DNA of 45,507 nt from NCBI GenBank assembly GCA_011620135.1, contig WOZS01000038.1, forward strand, positions 1 to 45,507, given 5' to 3'. Below the pieces are notes generated by a model. That model did not search any database. It saw only the letters and a list, made by a program, of their open reading frames with translations, and had not been told where the DNA came from. Numbering within the stretch: position 1 is the stretch's first letter; each line of letters starts with the position of its first letter. A program made the position numbers and the translations under genes. Of the stretch, positions 28,701-34,902 are shown piece by piece. The stretch is from Gammaproteobacteria bacterium. Lineage in GTDB: Bacteria; Pseudomonadota; Gammaproteobacteria; WOZS01.

Positions 28701-29362
28701 ACAACGGACGCTGTGGACTCCACCACCTCCTGAATGGTCTTCATGGCCACCCACAACCCGCTATAGCGGCCCATGGCCAAGGCATGCAGGCCCAGGTCCA
28801 GGATCTCCTGGACGCTGCTTGGAAAGAATACCGGCAGCCCGCAGGCCTTGAAGATGTGGTCGCTCTGATGGGCGGCCGTGGAGCTCTTGGCCACATGGTC
28901 GTCGCCGGCCACGGCCAGCACGCCGCCGAGGCGGGCCGTGCCGGCCAGGTTGGCGTGCTTGAACACGTCGGGGCAGCGGTCCACGCCGGGGCCCTTGCCG
29001 TACCAGATGCCAAAAACGCCATCGTGCCTTTTCTTCCCGGGGAAAAGGTCCAGCTGCTGGGTGCCCCACAACGCCGTGGCCGCCAACTCCTCGTTCACCC
29101 CGGGCTGGAACCTGATCTGGCGCGCGGCAAGGAACTCCTTGGCCTGCCACAGCGCCAGGTCGTAGCCGCCCAGGGGCGAGCCGCGATACCCCGAGACGAA
29201 GCCTGCAGTATCGAGCCCAGCCAGCGCATCACGCTGTTGCTGCAGCATGGGCAGGCGCACCAGGGCATGGATGCCGCTCATGTAGACCCGACCCTTGTCC
29301 AGGGCGTACCGGTCATCCAGGCTCACCGCCTGCAAGGCTTGTGCGTTTATGGTCGCGGACAT
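25772..29362 (-). CDS. indolepyruvate:ferredoxin oxidoreductase, fused subunits
   Basis: 1196 residues, the usual length of the fused bacterial enzyme. In order: a pyrimidine-binding domain beginning about residue 55 (SGYRGSPLGGYDL), a thiamine diphosphate-binding domain with the GDGTYYHSG motif followed by NITYKILYN, an iron-sulfur segment with cysteines in VCEGCGDCSQQSNC and SCLNGFCP, and a C-terminal gamma-type domain opening with VAGVGGTGVITIGQ. It converts arylpyruvates (indole- or phenylpyruvate, from aromatic amino acid transamination) to aryl-acetyl-CoA, reducing ferredoxin. Start ATG 29362 is followed by a typical N-terminus. No separate ferredoxin or aromatic aminotransferase gene lies next to it. 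A long open frame on the opposite strand is a coding-bias shadow. Confidence 0.9.
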   Translation of the reverse strand: MSATINAQALQAVSLDDRYALDKGRVYMSGIHALVRLPMLQQQRDALAGLDTAGFVSGYRGSPLGGYDLALWQAKEFLAARQIRFQPGVNEELAATALWGTQQLDLFPGKKRHDGVFGIWYGKGPGVDRCPDVFKHANLAGTARLGGVLAVAGDDHVAKSSTAAHQSDHIFKACGLPVFFPSSVQEILDLGLHALAMGRYSGLWVAMKTIQEVVESTASVVVDPDRVQIVLPEDFEMPAGGVHIRWPDDPLSQEARLMDVKWYAALAYVRANRLNRTVIDCERARLGIMASGKAYNDTRQALADLGLDEAACVRLGIRLHKVAVVWPLEASITRTFAAGLQEILVVEEKRQMIEYQLKEELYNWREDVRPNVLGKFNMPQSDRSGGEWSRPNPAADWLLPAKADLNPALIARAIASRLEALGLLAEADPALRRHVASRLEAIQATERAPVVLGDKRLPWFCPGCPYNTATRVPEGSRALAGIGCHYMASWMPDRHTVTFSQMGGEGAAWVGQAPFITDQHVFANLGDGTYYHSGLLAIRQAISAKVNITYKILYNGAVAMTGGQPVEGGLSIAQIAQELEAEGASAVVVVTDEPGRFRGVRLPAGVAVHPREALGAVQETLRRTSGVTVLIYDQACATEKRRRRKRGLLQEPPRHVLINAAVCEGCGDCSQQSNCLAVEPLETPQGRKRTINQSACNKDFSCLNGFCPSFMTIEGGTRRKPALADPHGLPAIPEPVLPELRVLPGSHGIVVAGVGGTGVITIGQLIGMAAHMEGKGIVTQDAAGLAQKGGATWSHVLLAASQEQIHTTRVTTAEAALILGCDPVVAADPETLLRIQQGRTAVVLNEHIAPTASFIHDPDWPMPLADCRLALEQAAGAGQVMGCAAQAAAVRLLGDAIYANPMLLGFAWQKGFIPVGRAALERAMELNGVAVAQNKAAFAWGRRAAADPMGFALLLTQAQGASPKPSAGEKLAEIVACHREWLGAFQSGRYARRYERLVDEVRCAEEKLGSDRFSRAVARYLGKLMAYKDEYEVARLHAMAASKQHIQEQFTGNFRVHYHLAPPLLARRNALGLPAKRSFGPWMGRVFALLQHGKVLRGTPLDPFGHTAERRLERRLVARYVATIRELAAGLDAANLDLAVEIASLPEHIRGYGHIKARHWQEVAPRWQALMTRWRNPPGPGGAMPAVGRQEQSLAT

Positions 29363-29570
29363 GGTCGTGGCCTCAAGACTTAATGTAAAGACAGGTCATC
29401 CCAGAATAGATCAAGATACCCCCCAATGTTCAGTGTAGCTCGCGTCCCTTTCTGGCGTCTTTGAGCAGAGCATGGCGCCGCTGAGCGCCTGCCGCTGCGC
29501 GCTGCCCCGATACCAGATATGGCCGCAATAGCCGACCACGAAGCTCGGGTGGGCCGGGGTGGCTGCGGTC

Positions 29571-29957
29571 TCAGCCCAACTGGCGTACCAGGCCGACTGT
29601 GGCGATGCCGGCCATGGTCATCAGCACCGAGCCCAGCACATGGACAGCCACGGCCAGCAGCGCCCAACTGAGCCTGCCCTGCTGCAGCAGCGCCACCAGC
29701 TCGGCAGAAAAGGTGGAAAACGTGGTGAGACCGCCGCAAAAACCCGTGATCACCAGCAACCGCCACTGCGGCGAAAGACCCGGCAGGGCCGCAAAGCAAG
29801 CCATGCCCAGGCCGATCACATAGCCGCCCAGCAGGTTGGCGGCCAGCGTGCCCAGCGGCATGGGGGCGAACAGCGGATTGAGCCTGAGCCCCAGCACCCA
29901 GCGCAACAGCGCTCCCCCTGCCGCCCCGATGGCAATGGCCGTCATGGATCTCCACAT
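29571..29957 (-). CDS. crcB: fluoride channel CrcB/Fluc
   Basis: A 128-residue four-helix membrane protein. Characteristic segments are [10 protein letters not shown] near the start, the NLLGGYVIG pore helix with its conserved Asn, and [13 protein letters not shown], the break in helix 3 with the Phe/Thr track that lines the fluoride path. It works as an antiparallel dimer exporting fluoride. ATG 29957 is preceded by AAGAGAA; a longer frame to 30014 is open but adds a non-membrane, Arg/Ala-rich tail. I looked for a fluoride riboswitch upstream and did not find its conserved core. Confidence 0.88.
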   Translation of the reverse strand: MWRSMTAIAIGAAGGALLRWVLGLRLNPLFAPMPLGTLAANLLGGYVIGLGMACFAALPGLSPQWRLLVITGFCGGLTTFSTFSAELVALLQQGRLSWALLAVAVHVLGSVLMTMAGIATVGLVRQLG

Positions 29958-30222
29958 GGTGTTCTCTTGCGCGGTCTGTTGTGCTGCCCGCGGCGCACGG
30001 GCTCTGGGCGGCATGTCTCACCGTGATGGCGAGGAGTCCCATACGGCAACCTGCCCATCCTGTGCCTGCCAGCTCTTCCCCTGCGCCATGTCCATAGTAC
30101 GCCCAACTGCTGCTTGCCGACGATGCCCCCCACCCAGCATGCAGCGTCTCAGGAGACCCTCGAGGCCCCTTGGACCGGCAGCATCATCCAGTCACCCAGC
30201 CCGGCTTGCACCGCCTGGCCCA

Positions 30223-32196
30223 TCACCTGCGCAAGACCCACAGCCCCACCCCTGCCGCCGCCATGCCCAACGTCACGTCCATGGTCAGACTCGCGGGGTT
30301 GACCGCCAGCAGCCGCACGTACATCAGGTGACTGAGCATCACGGCCAGCAGCATTCCCCCCAGAGCCCCCACCAGCATCTGGCGCAGGATGAGGGCATGG
30401 CGCACCAGGCCCGTCAGCCCCATGGCCAGCAACAGCGCTCCCAGCAACCCTGGCCACGGCGCCAGACCATGGAGCGCGGCCAGAGCGGCTCCAGCAAGCC
30501 CCAGTGGCCAGCCCCACACCCAGGCCACCCAGGCGGTATCGAGCAGCGTCTGCTGGGGACGCTTGGCCAGCCAGGCGTTGACACCGCTGGCACACAGGAT
30601 GGTCATCCCCAGGCCCAGCAGCATAAAAGCCACGCGCACCGGCCAACCGCCGAACCAGCCGAAATGCAGCCGATAGGCCGAATAGGCCAGCTGGCGCCCC
30701 GGCGGCCCATCGGCCAGCGCCTGGTGGCCGATAAAATGGCCAGCCACCGTGAAACGGTAGATTTCGGCATAGACCAGGCGCCCGGGCAGGGTGGCTGCGA
30801 TTTCCACGTGCTGACGTGGCGTGTGCAGGTGGTTGAGCATGATGGCCAGCGGCCGTGCCGATGGCGCCCGGATGTGCAGACCCTGCAGGGCGGCACCCAG
30901 GTCCAACGGCGCGTCGGCGGGCCCGTGCGGCGTGATGTCGGCACCATAGACCAAGGCGTGGACCTCCTCGCGGTGGTGTTGGTGATACAAGGCGGCATAG
31001 CCGGCATAGTATGCGCCGGCAAGCCCCAGGAAGGCGCCGCTCAGCGCGATCATGGCCGAAAATGGCAGCCCCCACACCCCCAGACGGTTGTGCAGGTCCA
31101 CATGGAACAGCCGTCCTGTAGCGCCGCTGCGCCAACGAAAGGCATCGCGCGCCAGGCTTGGATGCGCCAGGACGCCAGAGACCAAGAGGGCCACCAGCAT
31201 CACGCCCAGGATGCCCACCAGGACCACGCCCCAGGTCTCTGGCAGCAACAGGCGCACATGGAGCGCTCGGACCAGATCGCTCCAGGGCGTGGCCATCGGC
31301 TCACCCAGCGAGCCATCCGGGCGCACATACCATGCCGCAGCAGCACCACGCCAGTGGATGCGCAGCCGGGGCATCTCGGGCGTAGGCAGGTCCAGCACCA
31401 GGGTGTCGGGCGCTGTACCCAGCCGTGCCAGTACGGCCTGCACCGCGTGCTGCAGCCTTTGTGGCGCCACCTCGAGGCGCTCTGGAACCCCGGGCTGTTC
31501 CCAGCGCGCCACATCCTGCTCAAACACAGCAAGCGTCCCTGTGAGACAGGTCACATACAGCAGTGCCGCCATGGCGAGGCCCAGGGCCGAGTGCGCCTGG
31601 AGCGCCTGGCGCACCATCTGGGTCCGGGACGGCAGGCTAAACCCCAGGAGGGTCTGCCCGCAGCCCAAGACCCGCCAGGATGGCAGGCCGGTCGAGGTCA
31701 CGGCTGGACGGTGCCACCGCGAGGCGCCCAGCAGCCAGCAGGCCAGCAGCGCCCAGCCGAGCAACCACACCAACAGGCCGCTGACGATCCGGCTGGCGGG
31801 CTCCCCGGGAATCAGGACCGTCCAGCCCAGACCCGCCAGGAAGCCGGCGAGACCCGCCCCAGGACCTGCCAGAACCAGCATGAAAAGAGCCTGGCCGATC
31901 CGGTCAGGCCCTGGCCGACGCAGCGCTCGCCAAGGCCTGGCGAGGTTGACCATGACACGGAAATCCCGGTTGAGAAAGACCACAGACCAGCCGAGGAACA
32001 TCAGCATCAGGCCGCTGTAGACCAGACCATATTCCGGGCCATGCCCGGCCATCCATGATGCTGTGCCTGCCAGCGCCAGCAGGATGGCCAGCCCGGCAAG
32101 CAGCCGGTCACGCCGTTTCCAGCCCAGGAACAGCGCGCCGATGGCGGCCAGGTGGGCCAGAGACGCCAGCGCGTCCGTGGCCTGAGGCATGGCCAT
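30223..32196 (-). CDS. PepSY-type iron-uptake membrane protein with extended N-terminus
   Basis: A 657-residue, very hydrophobic protein. From about residue 190 it is a PepSY-associated membrane protein (AHSALGLAMAALLYVTCLTG, then a periplasmic PepSY-like domain, HVDLHNRLGVWGLPF with paired histidines in a membrane helix, and more helices to the end). Such proteins sit beside TonB receptors and are thought to reduce or handle siderophore iron in the inner membrane. The first about 160 residues add two hydrophobic modules: residues 10-78 look like DUF3325 (GHGPEYGLVYSGLML), and residues 100-157 resemble DUF3649, which are usually separate small proteins in such operons. Its ATG overlaps the receptor stop by one base (TGATG), so translation is coupled. 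Confidence 0.8.
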   Translation of the reverse strand: MAMPQATDALASLAHLAAIGALFLGWKRRDRLLAGLAILLALAGTASWMAGHGPEYGLVYSGLMLMFLGWSVVFLNRDFRVMVNLARPWRALRRPGPDRIGQALFMLVLAGPGAGLAGFLAGLGWTVLIPGEPASRIVSGLLVWLLGWALLACWLLGASRWHRPAVTSTGLPSWRVLGCGQTLLGFSLPSRTQMVRQALQAHSALGLAMAALLYVTCLTGTLAVFEQDVARWEQPGVPERLEVAPQRLQHAVQAVLARLGTAPDTLVLDLPTPEMPRLRIHWRGAAAAWYVRPDGSLGEPMATPWSDLVRALHVRLLLPETWGVVLVGILGVMLVALLVSGVLAHPSLARDAFRWRSGATGRLFHVDLHNRLGVWGLPFSAMIALSGAFLGLAGAYYAGYAALYHQHHREEVHALVYGADITPHGPADAPLDLGAALQGLHIRAPSARPLAIMLNHLHTPRQHVEIAATLPGRLVYAEIYRFTVAGHFIGHQALADGPPGRQLAYSAYRLHFGWFGGWPVRVAFMLLGLGMTILCASGVNAWLAKRPQQTLLDTAWVAWVWGWPLGLAGAALAALHGLAPWPGLLGALLLAMGLTGLVRHALILRQMLVGALGGMLLAVMLSHLMYVRLLAVNPASLTMDVTLGMAAAGVGLWVLRR

Positions 32197-34346
32197 CAGA
32201 AACTGTAGCGCAGGCTGGCCAGGATGGTGCGCTCTTGGCCGAACCAGCAGTTCTGGGCGTCATAGCAGCTGTAGTAACGCTTGTCGAGCAGGTTGGTGGC
32301 GGTGATCGAGAGGCCAAATCCCCGCAGGCTGCCTGCCGCCTGGCCGAGATCATAGAGCAGGTTCATGTCCACCAGGGCATGGGATGGCACGGTGCCGGTA
32401 TTGCGGGCATCGAGCTTGGTCTTGCCCAGGTAGCGCACCCCGGCCCCCAGCTCGGCTCCGGCCAGGGCCTTGGTGGGGAGCCCATAGGTAGCCCAGAGCG
32501 AAGCTGTCTGTTTGGCTGCCCAGATGGGGGTCTTGCCCTCGAGGCCGCTGGTATCCTTGGTGATGGTGGCATCCAGGATGCTGCCCGAGAAGGCAAGCGT
32601 GAGCTCCTCCAGGAGCTTGCTCGTGAGATTGAGCTCGAAGCCCCGGGAGCGTGTTTCGCCAGCCTGGATCACATCATAGGGCCCCCCGGAAGGATCGCGG
32701 GTGATGTCGTTTTTCTTGGTGATGGTGAAACCGGCCAGCGTGATGACATGGTGGCCGTCTGGTGTGGTGAACTTGATGCCGCTCTCCCATTGGGTGGCCT
32801 GCGCGGGCTTAAACGCCTTGCCCGCGCGATTGCTGCCGGGCAGCGGTTCGAAGCTCTGGGTATAGCTCACATAGGGAGACAGGCCATTGTCGAACTGGTA
32901 CATGGCCCCGGCGCGGCCGGTGGTATCGGTCGTGCTCGCACGCTCATTCACGGCCACGAGATATTTGTCGCCGACCTCCTTGGACGCGTAGCGGTCGTAA
33001 CGGCCACCGCCCAGCAGGATGAGCCGCCCCCAGCGCACCTGGTCCTGCAGGTAAAAGCCGACCTGCTCGTAGGCGAGATCGAGGTCGGCGCCAAGGGCCA
33101 GGGGATCATGGAAATCGAGCGCAGCGGGGTTGATGGCGCGGTTGTCGGGGTCGAAAAGATCGATGGGCATGGTGGGGGCGTCCTTGTAGAGCACATTGGA
33201 ATCCAGTTTCTGGTAATCCACGCCCAACAGCACATTGTGCTCCATGGGGCCAAGATCGATGCGGCCTGCAAGCTGGTTGTCGAGCGTGATGCCGTGGCTG
33301 CTCTCATTGGACATATAGGCGCGGCGCCCCAGGGTGCGCTGATCGGGGGCGAGTCCTGTGTTGTAGGTGTTCTTCTGGAGAACGCTGCCATCTGTGAAAC
33401 GGACATTCTGCAGGACGTTCCAGCGGTCGCTGAAGTCATGGACGATCTTATAGCCCGGCATCAGCATGTGGCGGTTATAGGTGTTGTAGTTGGCGTCGCC
33501 GGCGTAGGCATTGGGGTCGAGGCGGCCATGGGGGTTGTGGTAGACCGTGCCGCTTGCCGGCAGGGCGTTGTAGATGCCAGCCGAGGGATCGCGCTGCATG
33601 TAGAGGTTCAGGTTGAGCAGCGTAGCTGACGACAGCTGCCAGTCCACCGAGGGCGCGAACACATAGCGCTCTTCCTCGGAGGTGACCGCCTGGCCATCAT
33701 TGTGGCGGCCCAGGGCCACCACGCTGTAGGTGAGCGGCAGGTCGGCCACGGTGCCGGTGAATGCTCCTTTGGTCTCCACCAGGTTGCGCGAGCCGAAATC
33801 GAAGCGCAGGTCGTTGCTGCGGCTCGTCCGGGGTGACCTGGCGATCAGGTTCACCATGCCGCCTGGGGACTGGTTGCCATAGAGCACAGAGGCTGGCCCC
33901 TTGAACACCTCCACGGCTTCCACGGCCCAAGGGTCGATCTGGGGCACCAGGTTCCAGCCGTTTTCCAGCAGCATCAGGCCGTCGTAGGCGGTACGCGCAT
34001 CCTGGAAACCGCGGATGCTGTACTGGTCGAAGCGGCTTACGGCCCCGCCGCGCAGCTCGGTGGTGATGCCCGGTGTATAGCGCAGCGCCTCGCTGATGGT
34101 CCTGGCGCCACGGGCCTCGATGGCCTCGCGGTCGATCTCATCCACGCTGCCCGGTGTCTCCTGGGGCGCAAGCGCCGACTTGGTGGCCGTGCTGCGGTAG
34201 CTTTGCCCCTGCACCACCACCGGGGCAAGTTCCTGGCTCTCCTGGGACTTGTCCTCAGCGCTGGCCAGGGCTGGCATGGCAGCACCTGCGCCAAGGGCAA
34301 GCGCAAGCACAGTGACGGACATGGATGCTGGAAGCCTGGGAAACAT
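32196..34346 (-). CDS. TonB-dependent ferri-siderophore receptor (FoxA-like)
   Basis: A 716-residue outer membrane receptor. A signal peptide (about residues 1-29, ending ALASA) is followed by a TonB-box-like segment near LAPVVVQG, the plug domain (SVDEIDREAIEARGARTISE, then QYSIRGFQDARTAYDG and VEVFKGPASVLYGNQSPGG), and a 22-strand beta barrel ending in the terminal Phe of LRYSF. It should import the ferric form of the siderophore made by the adjoining genes, probably a ferrioxamine-like hydroxamate. ATG 34346 was chosen because AGGAG lies five bases upstream; the frame is open to 34412 but that part overlaps the promoter. A Fur-type promoter lies directly upstream, so it can be expressed apart from the biosynthetic genes. 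Confidence 0.9.
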   Translation of the reverse strand: MFPRLPASMSVTVLALALGAGAAMPALASAEDKSQESQELAPVVVQGQSYRSTATKSALAPQETPGSVDEIDREAIEARGARTISEALRYTPGITTELRGGAVSRFDQYSIRGFQDARTAYDGLMLLENGWNLVPQIDPWAVEAVEVFKGPASVLYGNQSPGGMVNLIARSPRTSRSNDLRFDFGSRNLVETKGAFTGTVADLPLTYSVVALGRHNDGQAVTSEEERYVFAPSVDWQLSSATLLNLNLYMQRDPSAGIYNALPASGTVYHNPHGRLDPNAYAGDANYNTYNRHMLMPGYKIVHDFSDRWNVLQNVRFTDGSVLQKNTYNTGLAPDQRTLGRRAYMSNESSHGITLDNQLAGRIDLGPMEHNVLLGVDYQKLDSNVLYKDAPTMPIDLFDPDNRAINPAALDFHDPLALGADLDLAYEQVGFYLQDQVRWGRLILLGGGRYDRYASKEVGDKYLVAVNERASTTDTTGRAGAMYQFDNGLSPYVSYTQSFEPLPGSNRAGKAFKPAQATQWESGIKFTTPDGHHVITLAGFTITKKNDITRDPSGGPYDVIQAGETRSRGFELNLTSKLLEELTLAFSGSILDATITKDTSGLEGKTPIWAAKQTASLWATYGLPTKALAGAELGAGVRYLGKTKLDARNTGTVPSHALVDMNLLYDLGQAAGSLRGFGLSITATNLLDKRYYSCYDAQNCWFGQERTILASLRYSF

Positions 34347-34386
34347 GGCTGCTCCTGGGTTATGGGAAAAGATGCTCTTGCTGATA

Positions 34387-34416
34387 AAAATAAGAATCAT
34401 GTTTCTTATCATTCAA
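34387..34416 (-). promoter_or_regulatory. Fur-type operator overlapping the receptor promoter
   Basis: On the minus strand TTGAAT (34416-34411) and TATTTT (34392-34387) form a -35/-10 pair with an 18-base spacer. The spacer contains an inverted repeat, ATAAGAA and TTCTTAT (34390-34396 and 34403-34409), and a 19-base site (34392-34410) agreeing with the Fur box consensus at about 12 of 19 positions. Iron repression of the receptor and PepSY genes is inferred. Confidence 0.7.
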
Positions 34417-34452
34417 TATATCGTTGGGTTCCTGGTCCTGGATGAGGACAGC

Positions 34453-34902
34453 CTACAGCTCAGGGCTAGCCGCAGACCCTTGGGGTTTTGTCGCAGGCTC
34501 CACAGCCTGCGCCGCGATCCCAACTCCTGGCGCGTCGGCAGCTTGAGCCTGTGGCCGCCCCCGCCCTGCCCACCAGGAATGCCGCTGCCTCAGTCCCGCC
34601 CAGAGATGGCGCCACCCAAGCTCGGCTGCCAGGGTTGCTGCGATCATCACCGGGATCATGGCCAGCACCTGCCAGGGGTCGAGGGCATGAAAGCCCACCA
34701 CGCCCATGGCCCAGCAGATCAAGGTCCATGGCATGACAGACAATGTGGTCACGTGGACGCTGCGATACCTCACGGCCCGCCTGAACCAGACGGGCAATGG
34801 CCGCAGTGCCCGCACGGCAAGGCCCCGCACCAGATCAATCACGAACACGCGCTGGCTGGCGGCGCACCGCGTCGCGGGCGCTTCGGGAGCAGCCACGTTC
34901 AT
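34453..34902 (-). CDS. small two-helix membrane protein of the siderophore operon, unknown function
   Basis: 149 residues. The ATG (34902) overlaps the synthetase stop as ATGA, so it is translated as part of the biosynthetic operon. Residues 20-50 are basic (RALRPLPVWFRRAVRYR), followed by two hydrophobic stretches (about 52-75 and 78-95) joined by a short turn with FHALDPW, then a basic, Ala/Pro-rich cytoplasmic-like tail. I do not recognise the family. Position after the exporter and synthetase genes and before the receptor suggests a part in siderophore export, membrane anchoring of the synthetase, or iron release. It is followed by the receptor's own promoter. Confidence 0.75.
   Translation of the reverse strand: MNVAAPEAPATRCAASQRVFVIDLVRGLAVRALRPLPVWFRRAVRYRSVHVTTLSVMPWTLICWAMGVVGFHALDPWQVLAMIPVMIAATLAAELGWRHLWAGLRQRHSWWAGRGRPQAQAADAPGVGIAAQAVEPATKPQGSAASPEL

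Noticed and set aside
25133-29383. A 1416-codon open frame on the plus strand opposite the indolepyruvate oxidoreductase
   Set aside because: It mirrors the third-position GC bias of the real gene, has no recognisable domains and a His/Gly/Gln-rich composition typical of antisense shadows.
29958-30060. Possible fluoride riboswitch before crcB
   Set aside because: A GATGGCGAGG-like string is present, but on the wrong strand, and the conserved core order of the fluoride aptamer could not be laid out on the crcB strand.
29836-32058. A 740-codon open frame on the plus strand opposite crcB and the PepSY gene
   Set aside because: Low-complexity Gln/His/Pro-rich translation with no family resemblance; the opposite strand encodes clear membrane proteins.
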